This document shows, one piece after another, positions 1 through 8,512 of a stretch of 10,000 bases of DNA. A program made the translations under genes and the position numbers. Source of the DNA: Magnetospirillum sp. (GTDB lineage Bacteria > Pseudomonadota > Alphaproteobacteria > Rhodospirillales > Magnetospirillaceae); NCBI GenBank assembly GCA_020217035.1, contig JAIWOG010000197.1, positions 1 to 10,000 on the forward strand. The letters run 5' to 3'. Position 1 is the first letter of the stretch. Each line of letters opens with the position of its first letter. Below the pieces are notes generated by a model that searched no databases, was not told the origin of the DNA, and was given only the letters and a program-made list of their open reading frames with translations.

Positions 1-1105
1 AGAAGTCCACGTTGGGGAACAGCTTGCGCTGGACGAAGTATTCGTCTTCCAACGCGATACGTTCCAGTTCCATGGCCAGCTTCAACAGCGGGTCGTCCTT
101 CTTGCCCAGTTCGGCCAGCACTTCATGGCAGGTCTTCTGCATGATCTTGGCGCGCGGGTCGTAGTTCTTGTAGACGCGGTGACCAAAGCCCATCAGGCGG
201 AACGGATCATCCTTGTCCTTGGCCTTGGCGATGAACTCGGGGATGCGGTCCACCGAGCCGATCTCTTCCAACATGGCCAGAACGGCTTCGTTGGCGCCGC
301 CATGCGAGGGACCCCACAGCGAGGCGATGCCGGCGGCGATGCAGGCGAAGGGGTTGGCACCCGAGGAACCGGCCAAGCGCACGGTCGAGGTCGAGGCGTT
401 CTGTTCGTGGTCGGCATGCAGGATCAGGATGCGGTCCATGGCCTTGGCCAGGATCGGGCTGACCTTGTATTCCTCGCACGGCGTGGCGAACATCATGTGC
501 AGGAAGTTTTCCGAATAGGTCAACTTGTTCTGCGGGTACATGAAGGGCTGGCCCTGGCTGTACTTGAACGCCCAGCCGACGATGGTCGGCATCTTGGCGA
601 CCAGGCGGTAGCTGGCGACCATGCGCTGGTGCGGGTCATTGATGTCGGTCGAGTCGTGATAGAACGCCGCCATGGCGCCGACCACGCCGCACATCACCGC
701 CATGGGGTGCGAGTCGCGGCGGAAGCCGCGGAAGAAGAACGAGATCTGCTCGTTCAGCATCGAGTGGCGGGTGATGTCGCTCTCGAACTTGGCCTTCTGC
801 TCGGCGTTGGGCAACTCGCCCTTCAGGATCAGATAGGCGACTTCCAGGAAGTCGCACTGTTCAGCCAACTGCTCGATGGGATAGCCGCGATGCAGCAGCA
901 CGCCGTTGTCGCCATCGATGTAGGTGATGGCCGACTTACAGGAACCGGTCGAGGTGTAGCCGGGATCGTAGGTGAAGATATCCAGGTCGCTGTAAAGCTT
1001 GCGGATATCCATGACCTTCGGACCGACGGTGCCCGAATGCAGGGGGAATTCAACCTGCTTTCCGGTGCTGTTGTTGATCAGCGTAACGCTTTCCTTAGTG
1101 CTCAT
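1..1105 (-). CDS. gltA: Citrate synthase, type II (3' end cut by window edge)
   Basis: Condenses oxaloacetate and acetyl-CoA to citrate, the entry step of the TCA cycle, in the cytoplasm. 368 codons are visible. Bacterial type II enzymes run to about 430 residues, so roughly the last 60 lie beyond base 1. The catalytic set of the family can be read: His268 in GPSHGGANE, His309 in [14 protein letters not shown], and Asp367 in PNVDF, only one residue before the window edge. The [10 protein letters not shown] segment (about 230–240) is also typical. The N-terminal extension of about 45 residues before the core fits the hexameric, often NADH-regulated Gram-negative type; allostery here is inferred. 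The ATG at 1105–1103 is chosen because the family N-terminus starts there and GGGGA (1118–1114) lies 8 nt upstream. It is downstream of gltX on the same strand after 79 bp, with no clear terminator between, so read-through from gltX is possible. Confidence 0.97.
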   Translation of the reverse strand, partial: MSTKESVTLINNSTGKQVEFPLHSGTVGPKVMDIRKLYSDLDIFTYDPGYTSTGSCKSAITYIDGDNGVLLHRGYPIEQLAEQCDFLEVAYLILKGELPNAEQKAKFESDITRHSMLNEQISFFFRGFRRDSHPMAVMCGVVGAMAAFYHDSTDINDPHQRMVASYRLVAKMPTIVGWAFKYSQGQPFMYPQNKLTYSENFLHMMFATPCEEYKVSPILAKAMDRILILHADHEQNASTSTVRLAGSSGANPFACIAAGIASLWGPSHGGANEAVLAMLEEIGSVDRIPEFIAKAKDKDDPFRLMGFGHRVYKNYDPRAKIMQKTCHEVLAELGKKDDPLLKLAMELERIALEDEYFVQRKLFPNVDF

Positions 1106-1184
1106 GTCAGCTTTCCCCGTGATCCACACTAGTGTGCGAGTGTTATGCCGTGCCACATGCCCATGAGGCGTGCGGCGGTTTCGT
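1106..1184 (-). promoter_or_regulatory. gltX–gltA spacer with a perfect 12-bp palindrome (possible gltA operator)
   Basis: This 79-bp gap contains the perfect palindrome CACACTAGTGTG at 1125–1136, centred about 25 bp upstream of the gltA ATG. A third copy of the half-site, AGTGT, follows at 1139–1143, 8 bp from the AGTGT at 1131–1135. The arrangement is therefore ACACT–AGTGT–AGTGT on the plus strand. Such placement suits a repressor or activator site acting on gltA, but no regulator can be named from sequence. No convincing -35/-10 pair for gltA and no rho-independent terminator for gltX were found here. Confidence 0.35.
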
Positions 1185-2597
1185 TCAGGGCCGATTCTTT
1201 CCGGTGCAATCCGCGATGCGGCCCAAAGTCTCGGCCCGTCCCAACACCTCCATCACTTCGAAGATGGGGGGAGAGACCGAGGATCCGGTCAGCGCCGCCC
1301 GAAGCGGCTGCGCCACCTTACCCAGTTTCTGGCCCTTGCTTTCCGCGAAAACGCGGGCGGCTTCCTCCAGAACGTCCTTTGTCCATTCGCCACCCTCGAC
1401 CAGGGTGACGTATTCGGCAAGCAACGCCATCTGTTCGACGTCGGCGGCCACCTTGGCGGCCTTGTCGTCCAGCGCCAACGGCCGGCGGCGGGCATAGAAC
1501 GCGGCCAGATCGGCCAGTTCCACCAGCGTCTTGGCGCGTTCCTTCAGGCCGCCCATGCCGGCCAGCAGACGGGCCTTGGCATCCTGGTCGACGGCGTGGC
1601 CCAGCTTGGCTTCGATCAACGGCACCAGCAGTTCGACCAGACGGGCATCATCGGCGACACGCATGTAATGGCCGTTGAGGTTGGTCAACTTGGTCATGTC
1701 GAATCGCGAGGCCGAGCGGCCCACCGCGTCCAGGTCGAACCACTCGATCGCCTGTTCGGTGCTGATGATCTCGTCGTCGCCATGGCTCCAGCCCAGGCGC
1801 AGCAGGTAATTGCGGATGGCTTCCGGCAGGAACCCCATATCGCGATAGGCTTCGGCGCCCAGCGCACCGTGGCGCTTGGACAGCTTGGCGCCGTCGGGGC
1901 CGTGGATCAGCGGGATATGGGCGAAACGCGGCACGTCCCAGCCGCACGCCTTGTACAACTGGTACTGGCGGAAGGCGTTGGTCAGATGGTCGTCGCCACG
2001 AATGACGTGCGTGATGCCCATGTCGTGATCGTCCACCACGACGGAAAGCATATAAGTGGGGGTGCCGTCAGCACGCAGCAAGACCATGTCGTCCAATTGG
2101 GCGTTGGCCACCTTGACCTCGCCCTGAACCAGGTCGTCGATCACCGTCTCGCCCTCTTGCGGGGCCTTCAGACGCACCACGCCGGGTAACCCGGCCGGCG
2201 CCTCGCTGGCGGGGCGGTCGCGCCAGATGCCGGGATAGCGCATGGGCTTGCCCTCGGCCTTCTGCTGGGCGCGGATGGAATCCAGTTCTTCCGGCGTGCA
2301 ATAGCAGTAATAAGCCTTGCCTTCGGTCACCAATTGGCGGGCCACCTCGGCATGGCGCTCCATGCGGGCGAACTGGAACACCGGCTCGCCGTCGCCTTCC
2401 AGGCCCAGCCAAGTCAGGCCGTCGAAAATGGCGTCCACCGCTTCTTGGGTCGAGCGCGCCCGGTCGGTGTCTTCGATGCGCAGCAGGAAGCGGCCCCCGT
2501 GGTGCCGGGCGAACAGCCAGTTGAACAGCGCCGTGCGGGCGCCGCCAATGTGCAGGAAACCAGTGGGCGAGGGGGCGAAACGGGTGACGACCTGCAT
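1185..2597 (-). CDS. gltX: Glutamyl-tRNA synthetase (class I)
   Basis: Charges tRNA(Glu) with glutamate using ATP; cytoplasmic. The 470-residue length is normal for bacterial GluRS. The class I signatures are intact: [11 protein letters not shown] at 9–19 (HIGH motif) and KLSKRH at 238–243 (KMSKS motif), followed by the helical anticodon-binding C-terminal region. The ATG at 2597 is chosen because [13 protein letters not shown] is the usual family start; an ATG at 2618 would add seven residues (MERRATI), and neither has a strong Shine-Dalgarno. The zinc site known in the E. coli enzyme (Cys98, Cys100, Cys125, His127) is half present: Cys98 and Cys100 remain, but Trp125 and Asp127 replace the second pair, so zinc binding is doubtful. 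Many alphaproteobacteria carry two GluRS paralogues and make Gln-tRNA through GatCAB; whether this copy is discriminating cannot be read here. It precedes gltA on the same strand. Confidence 0.97.
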   Translation of the reverse strand: MQVVTRFAPSPTGFLHIGGARTALFNWLFARHHGGRFLLRIEDTDRARSTQEAVDAIFDGLTWLGLEGDGEPVFQFARMERHAEVARQLVTEGKAYYCYCTPEELDSIRAQQKAEGKPMRYPGIWRDRPASEAPAGLPGVVRLKAPQEGETVIDDLVQGEVKVANAQLDDMVLLRADGTPTYMLSVVVDDHDMGITHVIRGDDHLTNAFRQYQLYKACGWDVPRFAHIPLIHGPDGAKLSKRHGALGAEAYRDMGFLPEAIRNYLLRLGWSHGDDEIISTEQAIEWFDLDAVGRSASRFDMTKLTNLNGHYMRVADDARLVELLVPLIEAKLGHAVDQDAKARLLAGMGGLKERAKTLVELADLAAFYARRRPLALDDKAAKVAADVEQMALLAEYVTLVEGGEWTKDVLEEAARVFAESKGQKLGKVAQPLRAALTGSSVSPPIFEVMEVLGRAETLGRIADCTGKNRP

Positions 2598-2762
2598 GAT
2601 TGTTGCGCGACGCTCCATGAACAAATTTGGCGCTGGCGAACTCTGTAGCATATTCTTTCGTCCGTGACAGCCCGATCATCGCATCGGAGTGCAAATTTCC
2701 CGCCCGATAGGATGGGTTTTTTCCCACGCGAACGGTTAGGTGGCGATCCCTGGTGACGGTGT

Positions 2763-2790
2763 TTGACAAAGCGCTCGCACACCGGATAGT
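2763..2790 (+). promoter_or_regulatory. Sigma70-type promoter for the ABC transporter–comEC operon
   Basis: TTGACA at 2763–2768 is a perfect -35 hexamer. GATAGT at 2785–2790 is a 4/6 match to TATAAT, and the spacer is 16 bp. Transcription would begin near 2797, leaving a leader of about 25 nt before the ATG at 2823. Inverted arms CGGTGT (2757–2762) and ACACCG (2779–2784) flank the -35 and abut the -10, which could be an operator. The promoter is predicted from sequence only. Confidence 0.55.
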
Positions 2791-2810
2791 TGTCAGCTCC
2801 CAAACAAGCC

Positions 2811-2815
2811 AAGGA
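2811..2815 (+). promoter_or_regulatory. Ribosome binding site of the ABC ATPase
   Basis: AAGGA lies 7 nt before the ATG at 2823. It decides the start against an in-frame TTG at 2790, which sits inside the predicted -10 and would add eleven residues. Confidence 0.7.
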
Positions 2816-2822
2816 CTTCTTA

Positions 2823-3736
<914 letters not shown>

Positions 3737-3740
<4 letters not shown>

Positions 3741-5020
3741 GCGCCTCTTCGCTGTTGCAGGTCAACCCCGAATTGCAGCGCTGTCTGTGGCTGGAACTGA
3801 CCCCCACCCGGCTGGTGCTGATGCCGGTGCTGCTGGCCCTGATGCTGGTCGGGCTGCATCTGGCCGGTACCGACGACTTGGCCGAATGGATCGGCTATGC
3901 GCTTTATTTCCTGCTGCTGTTGTGGGGCACCAGGCTGGCCGCCGAATCCTTCGTCGACGAGGTGGTCCAGGGCACCTGGGACATCCAGCGGCTGTCGGCG
4001 GTCAACCCCCTGGGCCTGGCCTTGGGCAAGCTGGTGGGCGGCACCATCTATGTGTGGTATGGCGCCGCCTGGTGTCTGGTGGCGCTGCCTTTCGTTCCCG
4101 GCACCCTGGAAGGAACCGAGCTGACCAGCATCCTGATCGGCGGCCTGTCGGGACAGGCGGCGGCGTTGATGGTGGCCATGCTGCTGCATGCTTTCGACGC
4201 CAGCCGGCGTCGGGGCTCCACTGCCCTGGCCCAGGTGGTCGGCATCGTCGCCGGCATCCCCAGCCTGGGCCTGGCCGCCGCCCTGTCCTCGGTGGTGCGC
4301 GAATGGGGGACGCAAATCCATTGGTTCGGCGGCCAGTTCGAAACCGGTCCCTTCACCCTGGCCCAGCAAGCCATCACTTTGGGCTGGTGGCTGCTGGGCG
4401 TGGCCTGGCTGGTGCGCCGTCAGATGGGGCACGCGCCGTCGCCGTGGCCCTATCTGGCCTTCGCCGTTTACCAGATGGCGTTCTCCACCGGTTTCCTGTT
4501 CGCCGGCGACCTGGTGCCGCCGTTTCCGGTGGTCGCCGGAATCGCCGCCCTGGCCGGGGCCGCTTTGGCCTATGTCGGGCTGTTCACCACGCCGTGGCAT
4601 GTGGCCGACGTCAAGCGGTTGATGCTGGCGCCCAACTGGGCGCAGCGCTGGTCGTTACTGCCGTCCTGGCTGCCGGTGGCACTGCTGGCCGTGGTTTTGG
4701 GAGCCGCCAGCGTGGCGTCGGGGGGGCGGGAATGGAGCCTGGCCGCCGCAGCCCTGGCTCTGTTCGTGCGCGACATCGCCCTGGTGGCGTCGGTGCGGCT
4801 GCTGTCGCGGCGGCGGACCACCCTGTTGCTGACCGTGCTGGCGGTGCTGTTGTACGGCTTGTTGCCGGAAGTGCTGGATAGCATCGGCGGCGTCACCTTG
4901 CGGGCATGGATATTCCCCACCTTGGACGCCCCGGCCGTCACCCTGGTCGGGCCGTTGGCCCAAGCCCTGGCCGCCCTGGTTCTGGCCGGCTGGGCTTGGA
5001 CCCGGCGCAAGGGACACTAG
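3737..5020 (+). CDS. ABC transporter permease, about 12 membrane segments, substrate unknown
   Basis: Inner-membrane partner of the preceding ATPase, judged by the 4-bp ATGA overlap and by composition. The 427 residues contain about twelve hydrophobic segments, approximately at 25–43, 48–68, 97–119, 130–150, 163–185, 210–226, 238–258, 261–283, 310–328, 335–355, 361–380 and 400–420. A start at 3737 is supported by GGAG at 3726–3729, 7 nt upstream. A charged, amphipathic N-terminus (NPELQRCLWLELTPTRL, about residues 10–26) precedes the first segment, and a polar stretch around 69–92 (VQGTWDIQRLSAVNP) separates segments 2 and 3; both look like places to contact the ATPase. No periplasmic domain or substrate-binding protein is encoded nearby, which favours export over import. 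About twelve segments is twice the usual six of a single ABC-2 half, so it may act as a fused pair. I do not recognise a named family member. Confidence 0.85.
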
Positions 5021-5024
5021 GTCG

Positions 5025-7118
5025 GTGTGGCGGCGGCTGTTGCTCGAGCGCGAGCGGTGGCCGCTGTGGCTGCCGGTGTTCCTGGGCTTGGGCATCGCCG
5101 TCTATTTCGCCTTGCCCGTCGAGCCGGTTTCCTGGCTGGGGGCGGCGTTCTTGGCCGCCACGGTCGCCGCCGCCCTGCTGGCGCGGCGATGGAACGGGGC
5201 GTTCCTGGTCTGGGTGCCGCTGACATTCGTCGCCCTGGGCTTCGCCGCCGCGCAATTCCGTTCGACCTGGGTGGCGGCACCGGTGCTGGAACGCCCCAGT
5301 GGCAAGGTGTCCATCCAAGGTCTGGTGGACGAGGTCGAGCCCTTGGCCGAAGGCGGCCAACGGGTCACCCTGGTGCGGCCGCGCGTCGCCCTGGATGGTC
5401 CGGTTCCCACCAAGCTGCGGCTGCGCCTGAAGCAGGATCTTCCGTTGCCGGTGGGGGCGGAAATCCGCCTGGACGCCATGCTGGTTCCGCCGCCGCAACC
5501 CATGGCGCCCGGCGCCTTCGACTTCGCCCGCCATGCCTGGTTCATGGGCCTTGGGGCGGTGGGGACGGGGTTATCGACACCGGTCATCGTCACCCCACCC
5601 CCCGACTCGCCGGGGCTCGGCCGATTGCGCCAACATGTTTTGGAGCGCGTCACCGGCCAGTTGCCCGGCGCCACCGGGGGGGTGGCCGCGGCCTTGGTCA
5701 CCGGAGAGACCTCGGCCATCCCACGGCCGGTCCTGGATGCCTATCGCGATTCCGGCCTGGCCCACCTGCTGTCCATTTCCGGACTACACATGAGTTTGCT
5801 TGCCGGCATGGCCTTTTTCATGCTGCGCGGCGGCTTGGCCCTGGTGCCGGCGGTGGCGTTGCGACATCCCATCAAGAAATGGGCGGCTGGCCTGGCTTTG
5901 GTCGCGACCTTCTTCTACATGCTGCTTGCTGGTGCCCCGGTGCCGGCGCAACGGGCCTTCCTGATGACCGGCATCGTACTTCTGGCGGTGATGCTGGACC
6001 GTTCGGCCCTATCCATGCGGCTGGTCGCCTGGGCCGCCATCCTGGTGTTGCTGGCCGCCCCCGACGCCTTGATCGGTCCCAGCTTCCAGATGTCCTTCGC
6101 CGCCGTCCTGGCGTTGATCGCCAGCTACGAAAAACTGTCGTCCCCCATGGCCGCGTGGCGAGCCGCCCATCAGGAATGGCATCATCGTCTGGCCCTTTAC
6201 ATGGTCGGATTGGTGTTGTCGTCACTGGTCGCCGGTTCGGCCACCGCGCTTTACGGCGCCTATCATTTCAACCGCTTCGCCCTGTGGTCGGTGCTGGCCA
6301 ACATGGCCGCCGTGCCGTTGACCGGCGTTCTGGTCATGCCTTCGGCCATGCTGTCCCTGCTGCTGATGCCGTTCGGCCTGGAAGGGCTGGCCCTGGTGCC
6401 CATGGGCTGGGGGGTGGCGGCCATCAACTGGGTCGCCGCCCAGGTGGCGTCCTTGCCCGGCGCCTCGCTTCTGCTGCCACCCTTGCCGCTGTGGGGGCTG
6501 GTGCTCTTCACCCTGGGCGGGCTGTGGCTGGCGCTGTGGCAAGGGACGTGGCGTCTGTGGGGGCTGGCCGGCATGGCGGCCGGATTGGCCGGCTTCCTGA
6601 CTGTCACCCCGCCCGACGTGCTGGTGGACGGGCGCGGCTACGCCTTCGCCGTGCGTATGAAAGACGGATCGTTGCTGGTCAATCGGGGCGGGCGATTGTT
6701 GCGCGACACCTGGGAACGCCGCGCCGGGCCGCTGTCGGCGGAAGCCTGGCCGAAGGCGGCGACCAGCGCCGACCAGCGTTTGGCCTGCGCTCCCGGTTTC
6801 TGCTTGTGGCGGGACGACGGCCGGCGAGTGGCTTACGTGCAAAAGGACGAGGTTTTGGCCGATGCCTGCGCCAGCGCCGACTGGGTGATCGCGGCGGTGC
6901 CGGTCCGCGACAAGTGCCGGGGGCGCGCCCGGGTCGTCGACCGTTTCGACCTGTGGCGACAGGGCGCCCACGCCCTGTGGCTGTCTTCTGGCCGAGTGGA
7001 AAGCGTGGCCGCCTGGCAGGGCGACAGGCCATGGTCGCACCACCCGGCAAAACGTCGCAAAAAGCATGAAGAAATATCGCCAAATATCAGCAATGAAACG
7101 AATAATGGCGATTCTTAG
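5025..7118 (+). CDS. comEC: ComEC/Rec2-family DNA uptake channel protein
   Basis: Polytopic inner-membrane protein thought to pass single-stranded DNA into the cytoplasm during natural transformation. The 697 residues start with two or three membrane segments (about 12–75), then a DUF4131/OB-like soluble region (about 90–190). The Competence-domain core follows (about 215–530), with the hallmark LLSISGLHMSLLAG (248–261), the segment PVPAQRAF (306–313), and many membrane helices. The soluble C-terminal part (about 530–680) sits where Bacillus ComEC has a metallo-beta-lactamase-like domain, but no HxHxDH motif is visible. It carries four cysteines (588, 593, 615, 631). The GTG start at 5025 is 4 bp after the permease stop with AAGGGA about 10 nt upstream, so it is probably coupled to the ABC genes. 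The last ~20 codons are AT-rich and very polar, and the gene overlaps convergent dadA by 4 bp. Competence itself is not shown: only this component is present in the window. Confidence 0.93.
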   Translation: MWRRLLLERERWPLWLPVFLGLGIAVYFALPVEPVSWLGAAFLAATVAAALLARRWNGAFLVWVPLTFVALGFAAAQFRSTWVAAPVLERPSGKVSIQGLVDEVEPLAEGGQRVTLVRPRVALDGPVPTKLRLRLKQDLPLPVGAEIRLDAMLVPPPQPMAPGAFDFARHAWFMGLGAVGTGLSTPVIVTPPPDSPGLGRLRQHVLERVTGQLPGATGGVAAALVTGETSAIPRPVLDAYRDSGLAHLLSISGLHMSLLAGMAFFMLRGGLALVPAVALRHPIKKWAAGLALVATFFYMLLAGAPVPAQRAFLMTGIVLLAVMLDRSALSMRLVAWAAILVLLAAPDALIGPSFQMSFAAVLALIASYEKLSSPMAAWRAAHQEWHHRLALYMVGLVLSSLVAGSATALYGAYHFNRFALWSVLANMAAVPLTGVLVMPSAMLSLLLMPFGLEGLALVPMGWGVAAINWVAAQVASLPGASLLLPPLPLWGLVLFTLGGLWLALWQGTWRLWGLAGMAAGLAGFLTVTPPDVLVDGRGYAFAVRMKDGSLLVNRGGRLLRDTWERRAGPLSAEAWPKAATSADQRLACAPGFCLWRDDGRRVAYVQKDEVLADACASADWVIAAVPVRDKCRGRARVVDRFDLWRQGAHALWLSSGRVESVAAWQGDRPWSHHPAKRRKKHEEISPNISNETNNGDS
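7076..7112. terminator. Possible bidirectional terminator at the comEC/dadA junction
   Basis: ATCGCCA (7076–7082) and TGGCGAT (7106–7112) form a perfect 7-bp inverted repeat with a 23-nt AT-rich loop, inside the last codons of comEC and just past the dadA stop. On the minus strand the second arm is followed by a T-rich run (ATATTTCTTCATGCTTTTT), as expected for termination of dadA. On the plus strand only TTCTT follows. The genes overlap by 4 bp, so a terminator must lie in coding sequence if one exists. The long loop keeps confidence low. Confidence 0.3.
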
Positions 7119-8380
7119 AGTAGGCCGGAGAAGCGTTCTATCCCCAGTCCGCCGGGATCGATGTCGGGGCTTTTTTCCGCCAGCAAGGCAGCCAGCAGGC
7201 GGGCTGACCCGCAAGCCATGGTCCAGCCCAAGGTGCCGTGGCCCGTGTTCAGCCACAAGCCGCGCAATCGGGTCTTGCCGATCAGCGGCACGCTGTCGGG
7301 GGTGACGGGCCTTAGCCCGGCCCAGGGTTCCACATGGTTGAAATCGCCGGCCCCGGGAAACAAGGCGCGGGCGTGCTCGACGATCAACCGCCAACGTTTT
7401 TCGTTCAAGCTGGGATCGTGTCCGGCCATCTCGGCGGTGCCGGCGGCCCGCAGGCGGTCGCCCAAGCGGGAATAGACCATTTTGTGTTCGTCGTCGGTGA
7501 CGGAAACGGTGGGTGCCGCCGGACCGTCGGCGGTCAGGGTGATGGAATAGCCCTTGGCCGGCACGATGGGCAGGGGGATACCGGCGGGGCGGGACAGCAG
7601 CGGGCTCCACGACCCCAGAGCCAGAACCACCGCGTCGGCCATGATCTGCTGCCCTTGATCGGTGGCGGCGCCCAGCACCCGGTCGCCGTCGCGCAGCAGG
7701 TGGGTGACGTTGGTGTCGAAACGGAACTCGGCCCCCAGTCGGGCAGCATGGTTGGCCATGGCGCGGGTGAACTTGTGGGCGTCGCCGCTTTCGTCGCCCG
7801 GAGTCAGGATGCCGCCGGCCAGTTCATGACGCACCGCCGCCAGGGCCGGTTCGACGGCGACGCATTGGTCACGGTCCTGGATTTGTCTGTCCAGGCCGAA
7901 GCGGTTCATCAACAGGGCGGCCCGGCAGCCCCGGTCGAACTCGCGGGCCGAGCGGTAGACGTGCAGGATTCCTTGGGTCCGCTGGTCGTAATCCAGGGCC
8001 AAGCGTTGGCGCAGGTCGCGCAGGCAATCGCGGGAATAAAGCGCGATCCGCAATGTGCGTTCGGTGTTGCGCACGGTTCGGGGGGTGGTGCAGTTGGACA
8101 CGAAGCGCAAGCCCCACACCCACAAGGCGGGGTCGAAGCGGTTCCAGCGGAACAACAAGGGGGCGTCCTCGCGGCCCATCCACTTCAGCACTTTGGGCAG
8201 AACACCGGGATTGGCCCAGGGTTCGGCGTGACAGGGCGATATCTGGCCGCCATTGGCGAAGCTGGTTTCCAGCCCGGCGCCGGACTGACGGTCCAGCACC
8301 ACGACCTGATGCCCGGCTTCGGCCAGATGGTAAGCTGTGGTGGCGCCGATGACCCCGGCGCCCAAGACCAGCACCTTCAC
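7115..8380 (-). CDS. dadA: D-amino acid dehydrogenase, FAD-dependent (DadA)
   Basis: Oxidatively deaminates D-amino acids, typically D-alanine to pyruvate and ammonia, passing electrons to the respiratory quinone pool at the inner membrane. The 421 residues match the DadA family length (about 430). The N-terminal Rossmann motif VLGAGVIG (5–12) ends its second strand at VVVLD30, where the acidic residue holds FAD ribose. The family block ETSFANGGQISP (38–49) follows, and the C-terminus carries the DadA-typical LRPVTPDSVPLIGKT and LNTGHGTLGWTMACGS. The start is a GTG at 8380, the only start that opens directly on the Rossmann strand (MKVLVLGAG) and the one with a GGAG site 8 nt upstream. No alanine racemase (dadX) is adjacent in the window, so the classical dadAX pair is not formed here. 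It ends inside comEC and diverges from nnr. Confidence 0.93.
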   Translation of the reverse strand: MKVLVLGAGVIGATTAYHLAEAGHQVVVLDRQSGAGLETSFANGGQISPCHAEPWANPGVLPKVLKWMGREDAPLLFRWNRFDPALWVWGLRFVSNCTTPRTVRNTERTLRIALYSRDCLRDLRQRLALDYDQRTQGILHVYRSAREFDRGCRAALLMNRFGLDRQIQDRDQCVAVEPALAAVRHELAGGILTPGDESGDAHKFTRAMANHAARLGAEFRFDTNVTHLLRDGDRVLGAATDQGQQIMADAVVLALGSWSPLLSRPAGIPLPIVPAKGYSITLTADGPAAPTVSVTDDEHKMVYSRLGDRLRAAGTAEMAGHDPSLNEKRWRLIVEHARALFPGAGDFNHVEPWAGLRPVTPDSVPLIGKTRLRGLWLNTGHGTLGWTMACGSARLLAALLAEKSPDIDPGGLGIERFSGLL

Positions 8381-8512
8381 CGAAAGTTCTCCGTTCCTGG
8401 TGTGGACGACCTTCCTATCCCATGCCCCGCATCGCCGCAAGGGTGGGGCGACAAGGATGCGATTCGCCTCGGCCCGGGAAAGGACTAGGCTAGGCAAGTC
8501 AAGGAGGTTCGC
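8381..8512. promoter_or_regulatory. Divergent dadA/nnr intergenic region with ribosome binding sites
   Basis: A 132-bp spacer holding both ribosome sites. For dadA, GGAG (8392–8389) sits 8 nt before the GTG at 8380 and decides that start. For nnr, a near-perfect AAGGAGG (8501–8507) sits 5 nt before the ATG at 8513. Promoters are weak by eye: TTCGCC (8463–8468), 17 bp, TAGGCT (8486–8491) is the best guess for nnr, and none stands out for dadA. TAGGC occurs twice in tandem at 8486–8495. Confidence 0.45.

Larger units (their letters stand above)
2598..2822. promoter_or_regulatory. Divergent intergenic region between gltX and the ABC/comEC operon
   Basis: A 225-bp non-coding stretch, less GC-rich than the flanking genes, that must hold promoters in both directions. 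For the plus strand a good sigma70-type promoter is visible (see 2763–2790). For gltX the best -10 candidate on the minus strand is TATGCT at 2652–2647, giving a leader of about 45 nt, but it has no recognisable -35 at the right distance. A short symmetric element TGGGTTTTTTCCCA lies at 2713–2726. No reading frame with protein-like content was found between the two start codons. Confidence 0.5.

Noticed and set aside
125..1132. Plus-strand open frame of 335 codons opposite gltA.
   Set aside because: Antisense to a clear citrate synthase with all catalytic residues; composition (Gly/Val/His/Ala-rich) is that of a shadow frame.
1149..1155. TGGCACG on the minus strand upstream of gltA, resembling the -24 element of a sigma54 promoter.
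   Set aside because: The matching -12 element (TTGCA-like) is absent at the required spacing; AACAC stands there instead.
2713..2726. TGGGTTTTTTCCCA, a small hairpin-like element between gltX and the ABC operon.
   Set aside because: Only a 4-bp stem with the T run in the loop and none after it, located between divergent promoters where no terminator is needed.
4720..4726. G7 tract in the permease (and a similar G7 at about 5676–5682 in comEC) as possible phase-variation sites.
   Set aside because: Runs of this length are expected in DNA this GC-rich, are not near a start codon, and both frames are intact.
5027..7069. A 680-codon open frame in a second plus-strand frame through comEC.
   Set aside because: Arg/Gly/Pro-rich product without motifs; the comEC frame has the SGLH motif and membrane segments. 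The open frame is a by-product of GC-rich codon use.
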